Source of the DNA: Leptidea sinapis
Lineage: Eukaryota > Arthropoda > Insecta > Lepidoptera > Pieridae
Reading direction: 5' to 3'
DNA: 64,000 bases
Assembly (NCBI RefSeq): GCF_905404315.1
Contig: NC_066297.1
Location: forward strand, 3,596,001 to 3,660,000
A program made the translations under genes and the position numbers. Numbering within the stretch: the stretch's first letter is position 1; every line of letters starts with the position of its first letter. Under the pieces are notes generated by a model. That model worked only from the letters and a program-made list of their open reading frames with translations. It searched no databases and had not been told where the DNA came from. Shown one piece after another: positions 31,920 to 42,639 of the stretch.

Positions 31920-34800
31920 TTATATTATTTAATCAAAACAAATCTTATAACTATATTTACAATACTACGACTACATAAAATTAAAACTATCATTACGTGG
32001 AAGCGTACCAAGAATACTGGCAGCATTACCCCGTTGGATAGCAAGGCTGATCCGTTGACCGAAATAGCTGCCAGCACTTGGGTTTCCAGTAGCCTTATTG
32101 AGGCGCGAAGATAGTATTTTGAACATTCTCCGCGCCTCTGGACCCCACGGGCCAAGTGTCTCGACACCAAACGGCACAAAGATGTATGACTCACTGAGAC
32201 CAACATATTTGCGACGCTTGCTGTCTTCGGCAGTCGAAGCAGCAGCCCCAGCACCAACTGACGTAACTTGGACATGAGAAGGAGCCAGAGTGTCGACGCA
32301 AGTAGCGTCCCACACCAGCGCCCTTCCCCGTGCCCAAGCCACCAGCGTCATTCCATCAGGACGCTTGCCATCGCGGCGGGTAATACCATTTGGCTCTAAA
32401 ACAGCTGGTATATTAAGAGCGGCAAATGCCCTGCGGATGACTTCATTAATGCTGGCGTGACGACTGATACGGCCTGCCGATTTTAGGCAGGATAACCCGT
32501 GGCGTCCAAGAGCATCTACCTGAACGCCACATCTACATTGATGTGGTTCATTCAGTTTTATACCTAGCCGGAGTGATACGCATATTGACAATGTCATATT
32601 GTCAAGTAGCGTTCCAATCGGCGCAGAAGGCAAGGCTTGTAACCAAAATCCCGACTCATTTTCTGTCACGGCTAAAAGACGAGCACGCTCTGTTATGTCA
32701 GTAGATGAGATCAAAAGATCATCAAAGGCTGACTTACAAAGAAGTGCGTCCCATGCTTTTTGACACTTTAAATCGTCTGGAAAATTTTGAATGTTTGCAA
32801 TATTTAGCCAAGCATTGTTAGCTTCCTTCAAATACACAATCTCTGAGTTACCTGGTACATGATTTACAATTCTAGTAACCAAAGGCTGCGCACTATGAAC
32901 TGAAGATAGAAATGCTGGTAAGGCAACGCCCGAAACTTTGCGAGTACCCAAACCACCAAACCGTATCGGTAAAGAGGCTTGAGACCATGCACGATCTGTA
33001 AACGCGCAATTCAAAATGGTTTCTAAAATATTTTTAAGTGAAATATCAATCACATCAAGCAAATTTGGAAATTTCCATAACGGGCTAGACCTTAAGAGGT
33101 ACGTAAATTTTGGAACAAATAAACAAGACCGAATAATAGTTAAGGCCATATGAGAATTAATTTTCAATAATCTGTCCGAAACATTATTAAATTTTTTAAT
33201 GTGATCGTTTAAGATCGTTGGAATTGAAACAGGAAATAATGGAGCTCCAAGAAGGTCAAGTGAATTCTTATCCAAAACTTTAATATTGGGGGCCAGAACG
33301 TTAAATTTATTGGTAATATCAACCCGGTCTGAAATTTGGAAATTTTCGCCGATAAAAAGCTCGCATTTCGAAAAATTTAACTCAAGGCCGATTGAGCTAA
33401 AACTTTCTATTACAACTTTCAAATCATCTAAAACAGAGTCCACTTCACCACCCAAAGTACCATCATCCAAGTACCAAACATTAAATTTTGATTTTAGTTT
33501 TGTTATGGCGGAATGAATGGCAAGGCTAAATATTGCTGGACCAAGAGGGTCGCCTTGCTGACAGCCAACAGAAGACCAAATATTATGATTTTTGAATAAT
33601 AATTTGGATGGTTTACCATAACATTGCCAAATATAATGATAGATTGAAGGAATTGAATTTTTAACTTCTCTCAGCAGAGCTCCCCTATCAACAGAGTTGA
33701 AAGCATTTTTCACATCTAATTTTAAAAAGACATCACCAGAGTTCCTCTCCAAAAAAGTTCGCGCAGCGTGGACTGCAGCTTCGCAACCACTTTTGCAGCC
33801 GAAACCCAACTGAGTTGGAATGAATTTAGTTGATAGGAAAGGAGAAATATGTTTACAACAAATTTTAGAAACAAGGCGTCGAAATGTGCAGCCCACGGCT
33901 ATAGGACGAATCCCACCATCTTTTTTTTTAAGAGCACATATATTCGCACCATATAAAATTTCGGTAATTTCGGTATTAACTTTTCCAGAAAGCATGAGAT
34001 TTACTAAGAGAACAATGTCCTCAAGCAACGCTCTACCCGCATCCCCTGATGAAGGACATACCAGATCTTTCAGATGCTGGGGTGTCAGTCCATCGGGGCC
34101 GCCGGCAGAACCAGTCTTAAAGGACATTATTGCTTTTAGTACATCACCATCATTAGCCCGTAGATGATTATCGGAAAAAGATGGTTCCGGAATAACACAA
34201 TTAGCATCTGGTGATGGGTGTTTACTTTGTAAAGCCAAAAGTGTTTCATTTGAGTCGGGTGCCAGGATATCATTTGAAAAAAGTAAAGATGCAGCACCTT
34301 TCACGTCACCGTCATTAACTTTCTGTTCTACTTTTCGAAAAATGTTGAATTTTGAATTTTGGTTACTATTTAAAATATTGCCAAAGATATTTGGGTCAGA
34401 ACAATTTGATTTTATTTTCTGTGTGAGTGAACTGTGGTCATCTTTTTTTGCATGTAAAGTTGAATATGCGAACATGAACAAATGCTCCCAACTATCTTTT
34501 GAATTTTGGTTGACTGTAGATCGAATGACTTTGGAGAGTGCAGTTGCAACAGTAATGCGAGCCCCTTTTGGAATTCGCTTTACTACTGGAACCGAATTCT
34601 TTAATTTTCCTAATAATTCCGAAAAATTTGTGTTAACATGATATGCGTTATTTGTCGAGGGCAAGGTGTTATGATGTATATCCGAAACTAACGCGGAACT
34701 GTGCTTTTTACCGGTGTGAATTTTTAAGCCTCTTGCACCTCTAAAATAACGTGTAGGAGAGCATAGGTCACATTTCACAAGATCACTGGCTTGGCTACAA
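31920..34800 (-). mobile_element. RLE-type non-LTR retrotransposon, near-complete coding region
   Basis: The element carries one long minus-strand frame and a short 3' untranslated region of about 50 bases (GTAAATATAGTTATAAGATT on minus). The same 3' region follows the truncated copies at 26322-26525 and 38927-39350, which fixes the 3' end. The 5' edge is placed near 34800 because an in-frame stop lies just upstream and the zinc finger begins immediately; whether a 5' untranslated region was lost cannot be decided from one copy. Confidence 0.85.
31971..34778 (-). CDS. RLE retrotransposon protein: zinc finger, reverse transcriptase, endonuclease
   Basis: A 935-residue open frame. Order: a C2H2-like finger at residues 3-26 (C3, C6, H21, H26) for nucleic acid binding; a linker; a reverse transcriptase from about 225 (AGGPDGLTPQHL) with FLKLDVKNAFNSVD (Asp355), SVGCQQGDPLGPAIFSLA (405-420) and the catalytic WYLDDG (D438, D439); then a knuckle C748, C750, H760, C764; then a restriction-like endonuclease signature KRPDG (P807, D808) with WDAT (D824). 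R2, R4 and related LINEs share this plan and nick the target with the endonuclease to prime copying. The codon at 34778 is GTG, not ATG, with an in-frame stop a few codons upstream, so the true start is unclear or was lost by 5' truncation. Within the frame all key residues are present. The exact clade is not assigned. Confidence 0.9.
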   Translation of the reverse strand: MKCDLCSPTRYFRGARGLKIHTGKKHSSALVSDIHHNTLPSTNNAYHVNTNFSELLGKLKNSVPVVKRIPKGARITVATALSKVIRSTVNQNSKDSWEHLFMFAYSTLHAKKDDHSSLTQKIKSNCSDPNIFGNILNSNQNSKFNIFRKVEQKVNDGDVKGAASLLFSNDILAPDSNETLLALQSKHPSPDANCVIPEPSFSDNHLRANDGDVLKAIMSFKTGSAGGPDGLTPQHLKDLVCPSSGDAGRALLEDIVLLVNLMLSGKVNTEITEILYGANICALKKKDGGIRPIAVGCTFRRLVSKICCKHISPFLSTKFIPTQLGFGCKSGCEAAVHAARTFLERNSGDVFLKLDVKNAFNSVDRGALLREVKNSIPSIYHYIWQCYGKPSKLLFKNHNIWSSVGCQQGDPLGPAIFSLAIHSAITKLKSKFNVWYLDDGTLGGEVDSVLDDLKVVIESFSSIGLELNFSKCELFIGENFQISDRVDITNKFNVLAPNIKVLDKNSLDLLGAPLFPVSIPTILNDHIKKFNNVSDRLLKINSHMALTIIRSCLFVPKFTYLLRSSPLWKFPNLLDVIDISLKNILETILNCAFTDRAWSQASLPIRFGGLGTRKVSGVALPAFLSSVHSAQPLVTRIVNHVPGNSEIVYLKEANNAWLNIANIQNFPDDLKCQKAWDALLCKSAFDDLLISSTDITERARLLAVTENESGFWLQALPSAPIGTLLDNMTLSICVSLRLGIKLNEPHQCRCGVQVDALGRHGLSCLKSAGRISRHASINEVIRRAFAALNIPAVLEPNGITRRDGKRPDGMTLVAWARGRALVWDATCVDTLAPSHVQVTSVGAGAAASTAEDSKRRKYVGLSESYIFVPFGVETLGPWGPEARRMFKILSSRLNKATGNPSAGSYFGQRISLAIQRGNAASILGTLPRNDSFNFM

Positions 34801-34924
34801 TATTATTATACATTATTATATTATATACCTTACACTTCATTGCTTCGTACGCTTGCAATGCTCCGGATACTGAGGGGATTAAGCAGCATTGGTGTGCCAA
34901 TAAATAGACGAAAAAAAGAGTTAA

Positions 34925-35180
34925 TTAACAATGATGTGTGAATTTTTTTCGAAAAACTTAGTAAAACTTTTTTCTGTCTACAAGAAAGTGGCATTTAGTG
35001 ATGAAGCTCCATCTCCTAGCTCTGTGTATTCCTGGTTAAGTGAATTCAAACGTGAACTTCGCCCTTCAACTGCTGTACAATAATATTGATACCATTGATT
35101 GAAACTGATAAATTACATGTCAGCAAATTCGTATTGTATCAGGCATTGATATTAGCCAAGTGCATAAGATTGTCCGTTTA
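34925..35180 (+). pseudogene. Mariner-like transposase N-terminal relic
   Basis: From an ATG at 34934 a 49-codon frame includes AFSDEAPSPSSVYSWLSEFK, the mariner DNA-binding pattern (usual form GDEAPS...VYRWF.EF). After a stop at 35081 another frame continues with ITCQQIRIVSGIDISQVHKI, matching the next mariner helix-turn-helix. The catalytic DDE/DDD part is missing. It lies just upstream of the 5' edge of the RLE element and is unrelated to it. Confidence 0.8.
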
Positions 35181-35600
35181 GTCTGGACTATCCATGTGTT
35201 TTTTTTTTCGAAAATTAGAATTCTAATTTTCGTAAATTCTAAACCTCTTAGATCGCCTCTTAACTGCGGTTAATACGTTCCTAGAGGCCATTCAAGACGT
35301 CTCCTAGGAAGACAGGAACAACTGTTTAATCTAAAAGTGTGTAAGATATGAGGGAATATACCTATTTCGAAAAATAAACGTATCATATGCAGAATGAGAA
35401 CACCAGAGCGATGACAGGAGCGTTGCCGTATTGTAGCATCATGTAAATTTGGGGAGAAAATAAACTCTTATATTATTTATTATAACGCTCTTTTTCCATC
35501 AACTTACGTCTAAATAAGTATCTAGTTTAAGTACATTGTTAATTAACCATGAGGTAGTGAACTTTTTTAATGAAATTTTCTTTAATGAAGTTTTATTATT
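35181..35600. other. Stretch with a perfect palindrome
   Basis: CGAAAATTAGAATTCTAATTTTCG at 35209-35232 is a perfect 24-bp palindrome with no spacer (half-site CGAAAATTAGAA), preceded by a T-run. AATAAACGTATCATAT at 35382 is shared with 22452. No gene recognised. Confidence 0.55.
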
Positions 35601-35619
35601 TCATTAAAGTATATGATAA

Positions 35620-35845
35620 TGACGCGGTCACAGTCGGCCGGGCGGACGTGACGCGTGACGCGGCGTGCCGGGCAGGCAGCAGGCCGCGTGACAAATGGTC
35701 CGACACGAATTCTCATCTAATTGCGATTGTTCACAACAATCATAATTAGATCGGTTGACAATCGACATCGCTCACGACGCGGCCATTGTTTGCGCTCTAC
35801 CGCCGTAACCAGGCGCTCGGTCCGTCCACGATGGACATGAATATA
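35620..35845. promoter_or_regulatory. GC-rich, CpG-rich block, possibly regulatory
   Basis: Rich in CG dinucleotides (GGCCGGGCGGACGTGACGCG), unlike its AT-rich flanks. At 35716-35750 it holds an inverted repeat: TCTAATT, GATTGTT, a 3-base centre CAC, AACAATC and AATTAGA. The inner halves resemble SOX-type sites and the outer ones homeodomain sites. No coding frame is convincing. A regulatory role is an inference from composition and motif shape. Confidence 0.35.
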
Positions 35846-35849
35846 AACT

Positions 35850-36110
35850 ACAACCCATATAGCCGAATGGTTAGTGACCCTGACTATTAAGCTAGAGGTT
35901 CCGGGTTCGAATCCCGGTAGGTGCAATCATTTATATTATGATGAACATGGATGTTTGTTTCCGAGTCATAGATGTTTATTTGTATTTATGTATGTTTAAG
36001 TAAGTATATTGTATTAAATATATCGTTCTCTTGTAACCCATAGTACAGGCTATGCCTAGTTTGGGGCAATATAATTTGTGTAAAAGTGTGTCAATATTAT
36101 TATTACAATA
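35850..36110 (+). repeat. tRNA-derived SINE, family D, copy D1
   Basis: The head (about 35856-35925) has an A-box-like TAGCCGAATGGTTAGTGACC and a B-box-like GGGTTCGAATCCCGGTAGG. The body follows: GGATGTTTGTTTCCGAGTCA, ATGTATGTTTAAGTAAGTAT, CAGGCTATGCCTAGTTTGGG and AAAAGTGTGTCAATATTATT. The 3' GGTAGGTGC has no matching 5' acceptor strand, so the head is not a working tRNA. Other copies lie at 41830-42068 and 42640-42832. Confidence 0.85.
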
Positions 36111-38875
36111 GACCCCACTGTCATCATCCTGTCTAAAATTCAAAAATTCAAAATTCAAAAACACGACATGACTGAAATTAAAACATTATCAAGGCGCGGT
36201 TAGTGACGACTATTTTCTATTTTCAATCAATTCCTCAAATAATAATGTATCGCATAACAACCCGATTATGACAATTTGTAGAGAATTTAATGAAGTGTGT
36301 GCTGATTTTGATATATTACAAATATACATTTGTTTAAAAATACTCTTTTAAATAAAACTAGCTAGTATACGTTAATTAATTTCATGTTAAACTTAAATTT
36401 CATTATTATGTAATTTCTGTTGTGTCCACTTATTTTTTTTTTATTGTATTTGGTGAATGACGTGTACAATTTTAATTGGATCTCAGGATCAGATAAAGTA
36501 TCCTGTACTTGTTATTAGATGATAGTTTTATCCTGCTATCGGATATGTAACTATTGTAAATAATAAAAAATTACGTAACTCAGGAAATAAATTCCCCACA
36601 AGATAGTGCGACAACGTATCGGTCAGACCTATGGTATAGCACATGTCTATGGGTGAAACATCTATATCACCAATAATTGGGCACTTCCCCGTTTACCTTA
36701 AACACAAATCACACCATTTATCGTAACATTATGAGAAACTAAACAATAAAAGGACCGCTGAAACACAAAAAGTGATAAAAGATATGAACTGCGAGTAGTG
36801 CGAGTTACACGTGTCGGCTTCTTGCTAAAAATCAATGGGCATCCCATCGCTGATGTCATTTCCGACGACCAGGTGAACCCTGCGCCGGCACATCAACCTG
36901 GTACTAGTCACTCGCACGAACGTTACACATGCTTGACATTAATTACAAGCAATTGTGAGCTCCAACTATGTTATCTCACAGTTACAACATTACGTTCGTA
37001 AATCAATTAATATGTAAACGAAGGTACGATGCCCTTAATAATAACAGTACTAACACGAAATATATCTTGTCTGTTGTTAATAGAGTTCCGTCGCCCGCTC
37101 ATCGAGTTGACATTCAAAGACAAAAGGCTCGATCGCAATTACGAATTTGAAACTCTAATAGACAAACGGATTTCCTTTTCAAATTCTATCCGAGCAAAAA
37201 GTTTTACGATATCTTTCACAAGCGACATTTTAAGTGAAACGGGCGCGTAGAGTTCGCTATTGGTAGGATTTTAGTGAATTCGTTCGTTAATATTCTCTTG
37301 GAGCATGTTCAGAAGAACCGGAAGGCGGTTTAATACGATTCGTTGATGTGCATTCTTCTACAGCACGCTAGAGGTTACCTTTCTTCCATTCCGGGAAACT
37401 CTAATCGCGCGGTATGCCTCGGATCGGCGCGATTTTGGTGCTCGCGCATCGTTCTGTCAATGCGTATTATTTTAAATGTAGCAATAGATTGCTTATATTT
37501 AGGATGATTAGAGTGAATGTATCTGAAAGCTATTGAAACAAGATATGAGATCATGGAAAATAAACCATCTTATAAACAAGATAAGGGTCAAAATTTGGTG
37601 AGGCATTAGGGTGCCGTACGGCACACTCGGTTTTGGTGTATCTGAAAAATCTCGTGCCCTGGGGCACTGCTGATTCGGGAAGATTAACAACCAAACAGGT
37701 TGGATAATCTCAGTGACGTCCGTTTAATACAAAATAAAAAAGATCAGATTAACCAATTTGTTTGATCTTACCGAGCAAGATATACCAACGCCATTATTAA
37801 TGTACAATTCGGTCTCCCTCTATATAGACGGGGGTTATTGTTGTGATTCAAAAATCTGTGTAACAGAATAAACAAGCATATCATTTACTGGTCTATTGTT
37901 GTTTCATCATCGTAATGTGACCGTACGATTAACTCAGTGTTACATCGACGAACGTCATCACATTAGATGAATGTGTTCACAGAGCGCAGCCGGCAGCCTC
38001 TCTGTAAACCGCCAGCTTTAATACTCCACTCGGTTTTGTTTTTCATTTGAAATATATACGCCTGTAAAAAGATAACGGCTCTCGCGTGAAACCAGAAAGG
38101 ATATAATGTTGAGACAGGCGTGTCAAGGTTGAGGTCTCGGGGGGCGCCGCCGCGTATGATAATGTCGGACGCTATCTTCGAGGCGGCCGGGGTGTGTGTG
38201 AACCTACATTCACTGTACTGTACACACACACAAACACACAAACATTGCGGATTGTGAATTCTGAATAAATCTGTTACAGTATCGGTTATTTACGTTTGGT
38301 ATTCTTACGAGATATGAATATATTATACTTCTACCATTGATCAATTGTAGCCGATTAGGAATTCCTACACATTATGTTATATTTATCTGACGTGACACCG
38401 TACTGGCCGAAACTGGGTGTGTTTATTTTACACCTATGCTTGTGAGATCTCACAGAACGGACATATAAATAGTATTAGGAGGAAAAAAGATTTCATATTA
38501 TCATTGACGAGTGAAAGCCATCAAATAAACCTGGATGAAAATTAAAGATATGCATAGGTCCGCTCGGGATAAAGATGTCCTGTGGAGGCCCGCCCCAGCT
38601 GGGACACATACATACAGAGACATGAGCCAAGCCGAACATGTAAGTCGAGCATGTAACACCAGAGACAGTAGAAATGTAGCCAGTTAGCTGATATCAAATT
38701 GACCTCGTCGAATTATAGACAATGCTCATAATTTTCCTTTGTAGGATCAACGAGCGAACAGTGGGGCTTTCTCTCCATTTGATCAAAGTAGGCACATGTT
38801 CGGTGGGAGGCGAAACTGAGGTGGCAACGCGAACTTTATCACATAATACACATTGGATATTCAATATATACCTAC
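36111..38875. other. Long stretch with no recognised gene
   Basis: Mostly AT-rich. GC-richer blocks near 36830-36920, 37370-37460 and 38120-38200. The last contains ATGATAATGTCGGACGCTAT and a short open run, but no splice signals or similarity support an exon. Short GT/CA-rich runs lie at 38190-38240. Frames 36798-37001, 36968-37150 and 37963-38241 have no domain. Confidence 0.45.
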
Positions 38876-38925
38876 TTTATTGAAACAAAACAAATTTTTA
38901 ACTATATTTACAATATAATTTTGTG
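38876..38925 (-). repeat. Inverted scrap of the RLE element 3' tail
   Basis: AACTATATTTACAATATAAT on plus matches the 3' untranslated region seen at 31939-31965 (AACTATATTTACAATACTAC), in the same minus orientation. It directly abuts a plus-strand copy of the same element (38927-39350), giving a head-on arrangement. Confidence 0.6.
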
Positions 38926-38926
38926 A

Positions 38927-39350
38927 TGGCAAGCGTCCTAGCGTCCTGACGGAATGACTGGTGGCTTGAGCATGGGGAAGGACGCTGGTCTGGGACGCGA
39001 CTTGCGTCTTCACTCTGACTCCTTTCCATGTCCAAGTTACGTCAGTCGGTGCTTCGAATACCAAAGAGCAAGCGTCGCAAATATGTCGGTCTCAGTGAGT
39101 GTATACCTTTGTGCCGTTTGGTGTCGCGACACTTGGGCCTTGGGGCCCAGAGGCGCGGAGAATGTACAAAGCACTATCTTCTTGCCTCAATAGGTCAATA
39201 GGGCTATTGGCAATCCAAGCGCTGGCAGCCATTTCGGTAAACGGATCAGCCTAGCTATCGAACGTGGAAATTCTGCTAGTATTCTTGGTACGCTTTCCCG
39301 TAGTGATAGTTTTAATTCTATGTAATCATAGTATTGTAAATATATACCTA
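38927..39350 (+). pseudogene. RLE-type LINE 3' end including endonuclease motif, truncated
   Basis: The plus strand begins at the endonuclease motif (GATGGCAAGCGTCC, encoding DGKRP, with a small internal duplication TAGCGTCC) and continues through the equivalents of WDATCVDTLAPSHVQVTSVG to the end of the protein. Frameshifts are present. The 3' part (TGGCAATCCAAGCGCTGGCA, then ATAGTATTGTAAATATATAC) matches the main element. Confidence 0.85.
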
Positions 39351-39873
39351 CTATGTGCCAAATAACGTGCAATGAACGGTTTTATTATAAACCGCATCAA
39401 TATACTGAGCACATTATTATCGAAAGAAACAAGTTAACAAAAGTAATTTCAAATGAAAAATACATCAAAACTGACATCAACCGCTTAATAATATTCCAAG
39501 GTATAAAATGAGGCCCGACTTTGCGAAACTCAATAAATAACTTTTAAACTTCGACAATCGTATAAAAATTGTCCAACCCCGAGCCGGCACCAGTTTATGT
39601 AGACATTTAATAGATGATTGTTTTAATTGAAACAACATCGGCTAAGTTTGTTTCGATCCGGGCTCGGAGCTTATCGACTTTCAATAAATTGTAAATCACT
39701 CAGTAGGAAACCCCAGAGTTATATCTCCGGCTTACAGGACCAACTCGATCAGCTTGTCAAACAATCAATTAACTGTGATCAAGACAACAGTTGGTTCTAC
39801 CGGACGACTTTTATGTAGGCACGGGTTACGTTTACTTTGTAATTGGGTCACCTGGATACAATATGCCGATCAA
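39351..39873. other. Stretch with no recognised gene
   Basis: No domain in the 63-codon plus frame at 39627-39818 and no shared repeat. Confidence 0.4.
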
Positions 39874-40176
39874 CTAGTGGGAGACTCCTTTGCACAGGCA
39901 TGATAATGGGTACCACAACGGCACTTATTTCTACCGTGATGCAGTAATGTGTAAACATTACTATGTTTCGGTCTGAATAGCGCCGTAGCTTGTGAAATCA
40001 CTGGGCAAATGAAACATAACATCTTACATATCAATTTGACGAGCGCAATTGTAGCACCGCTCAGAATTTTTGAATTTTCAAGAATCCTGAGCGGCACTGC
40101 ATTGTAATGGGCATGACGTATCAATTACCATCACCTGGACGTCCTCCTCGTCTCGTACATTATTTTCATTAAAAAA
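39874..40176 (-). repeat. Family A SINE-like repeat, copy A7
   Basis: Nearly full length, from ACTAGTGGGAGACTCCTTTG to the A-rich tail after TCGTACATTATTTTCATTAA, with the central hairpin region present. Confidence 0.87.
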
Positions 40177-40980
40177 TAAACAAGTTAATTTACCTAAAAT
40201 ATAAAAATACTACAGTTCAAGTCACCCCGAAAAGACTTGCAAAATATATATTAAGGGCCATCAAAAACATTACTTGTAAAAAAGCCAAGTCTCGCACCTC
40301 AGTTCTTCTACCGTAAAAAGTCTCTCCCATGTTATGCCAAGGCGTTGAATTTATTTAGTCCCAACCTAAGGGCACTTCTGTATTAAGTTATAACGTAATT
40401 AGCTTACCTAACAACATCTTATAGTGACCATATCAATATCCTTCAAGATCCTTTATGTTTAAAAATAAATGGGCCGAAATTACAAAATATTTTGCTTTTC
40501 CCTTGATTTTTACACTAAACCTTAATTATTTTCTAATTTTAATTTTGGATTTTCTATGTCTGCTAGAAGTGCCTTAGAGTTTTGAAAAAGTTAAAATTAA
40601 GAAACTTGGCCTACTAAAATGGTTCAAATTAAATGAGATTTGAAATATACCGTGTTTATACGTTGCCTGCATGGTCAGGCTTCTTAGTTTTAACCACAAC
40701 GAAGTTATTGGGGCTCGAATATGGCCTGAACTGCCCCTGGATAATAATTGCGAATAAATGAGATTTTGTAGAGCATCTATTAAGTTCCGCAGACTTGAAC
40801 TAAGAAGGTTAAGCTTCATGAGGCTAATGTGGGGTGTGGTACTCGTGCATGTTATTCCAAATGTCGTTTAATATTATTTTTTTATACATGGTGCTTCATA
40901 AGAGAACAAAACCTGAGAGACGATCAAAAAAGTGGAAACAACTTCACGAATATCATATTAGAGATGTTAAAGTGAAGTCA
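40177..40980. other. Stretch with no recognised gene
   Basis: AT-rich. Frames at 40574-40819 (minus) and 40834-41406 (plus) have no recognisable domain. The latter crosses the minus-strand LINE piece at 40981 and is taken as its shadow. Confidence 0.4.
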
Positions 40981-41290
40981 GTCATCATCGTCATCATCAG
41001 CCGGAAGACGTCCACTGCTGGACAAAGGCCTCCCCCAAAGATCTCCACGACGATCGGTCTTGCGCGTCCCTTATCGAACGTATTCTGGCGATCTTTACCA
41101 TCTTGGATCGTCCGCGTCGGTCCATCTTGTGGGAGACCTACCAACACTGCGTCTTCCGGTACGTGGTCTCCATTCGAAGACTTTTCTGCTTCACCGGCCA
41201 TCTGTCCGTCGAATTATGTGCCCTGCCCACTGCCATTTCAGTTTCGCAATCATTTGGGCTATGTCGGTGACTTGGGTTCTCCTATGGAAG
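40981..41290 (-). pseudogene. RTE-like LINE C-terminus
   Basis: On the minus strand broken frames read WRPRTGRRSVGRSPTRWTDA, then residues resembling DRRGDLWGRPLSSSGRLP. This is the common C-terminal end of RTE-like insect LINEs (usual pattern W.PRTGRRSVGRPP.RW.DD). The 3' end at the low-coordinate side is a short GAT-type simple repeat (TCATCATCGTCATCATCAG on plus). A shorter relative lies at 56950-57112. Confidence 0.75.
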
Positions 41291-41485
41291 TCAGTCAGTT
41301 AACATTGTATATTTTATTTAAAAAATTGCAAATAAAAAATACGCGAAGAGTTTCTTCAGCCTCTTCTTCTCTTACAGTGCACCATTTGTTTCCGAAGCGA
41401 TGGTAGCGTTAGAATTGACATCTAAAAAGAATTCTATAGAAATCAATTTTGAGAAAATAAATGCCTTTATGCCTTTATTAAAATA
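41291..41485 (+). repeat. LINE 3' tail, CR1/Jockey-like
   Basis: GAGTTTCTTCAGCCTCTTCT, GATGGTAGCGTTAGAATTGA and AAATGCCTTTATGCC match the tail of the LINE remnant at 28590-28710. No coding part is retained. Confidence 0.7.
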
Positions 41486-41829
41486 CTCGAATATTTGTGA
41501 TGATTTGAAGAATATGTAATTTGATTAAAAACTACCACTAGAGGTGCGAAGGACAGCGATACTTACATGCGGCTAAATAACATTTTTTAATCCATTTGAT
41601 TCAATTAGGAGATACTCAGGATGAGCGTAGAGTGCGGTGCGCGGGAGGATGGGCGCGGGGTCACGTTGAAAGTGATCGTTATTATGGAGGAACACAATTT
41701 GCAAGTTACACGAGAATTACGACATTTTCATTTAAACTTTCGATGGAAGAGATAGAGAGAGAACTCTTGGAGACGGATTTATACCGGATGTGCGTTCACA
41801 CGGGGACACCGCCCATCTTTATGTATATA
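41486..41829. other. Stretch with no recognised gene
   Basis: GC-richer at 41615-41670. The 117-codon plus frame at 41596-41949 runs into SINE D2 and has no domain. Confidence 0.35.
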
Positions 41830-42068
41830 ATAATATTGACACACTTTTATCTTGCCCCAATTCAGGCATATATAGCCTGTGTTATGGGTTGCAAGACAAC
41901 GATATATTTAATACAATATACTTACACAAACATACATAAATATATATAAACATCCATGACTCGGAAAAAAACATCCATATTCATCTTATAAATGCTTGCA
42001 CCTACCGTGATTCGAACCCAGGACCTCTAGCTTAGTAGGTAGGATCGCTAACCATCGCTATAATCGAT
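41830..42068 (-). repeat. tRNA-derived SINE, family D, copy D2
   Basis: Minus-strand copy. AATATTGACACACTTTTATC and CAGGCATATATAGCCTGTGT mark the body. The tRNA-like head lies near 42000-42065 on the minus strand (GCACCTACCGTGATTCGAAC on plus, an inverse B box). The head carries substitutions relative to D1. Confidence 0.82.
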
Positions 42069-42089
42069 GTATATAAATCCAGTGTCCTT

Positions 42090-42398
42090 ATGTTTGTTTG
42101 TAGTAAACTCCTATACTAATAAACGGATTTTAATGGGGATTACTTCATAGAGTGCAGTTTAATCCAACTCGAGAGATAAAATAGTTTTTATTTCGATTTG
42201 GGACCCGTAATTAATTTTATTTCCAATATTTGTTCTATGGACATATTTTCTATGAGAGAATCTATTGACGCACGGTTTGGCAGTTCTGCTTTCAGCAATT
42301 TCATTATAACAACAGGGAGCAAATTTTACGAAAAAAAAAAAAACCATTATTTGATTTACTATGTGTGTACAGAACAACGTCTGTCGGGTCACCTAGTC
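42090..42398 (-). repeat. Family C repeat, copy C4
   Basis: CTCCTATACTAATAAACGGA at one end and ACAACGTCTGTCGGGTCACC at the other. Matches C1 and C2. Lies about 20 bases from SINE D2. Confidence 0.8.
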
Positions 42399-42639
42399 AT
42401 ACTTTTACTTGTTAACTTGACACTGTATTTAATGAATTTATTAAGATCTAAGTAGGTGTTAATACCGAAAGGATGGTCTTGGATCAATATATTCACATAG
42501 ACACCAATACACCATCAACAACTGTCAAAAAAAGTCGCTCGACTGGGTATTACTAACAGTTGTCGCGAAAGACATTTGGTGGACTTGTTCAAACAAAAAC
42601 ATAAGCATTTCGTAACAATAAATATTACAAAGAATTCAA

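Noticed and set aside
31925..32275. 116-codon minus frame at the end of the RLE element
   Set aside because: It overlaps the C-terminus of the 935-codon protein in another phase and has no motif.
35856..35925. Possible functional tRNA gene
   Set aside because: A and B boxes are present, but the 3' strand GGTAGGTGC has no complementary 5' strand, and the sequence continues into a repeated body. It is a SINE head.
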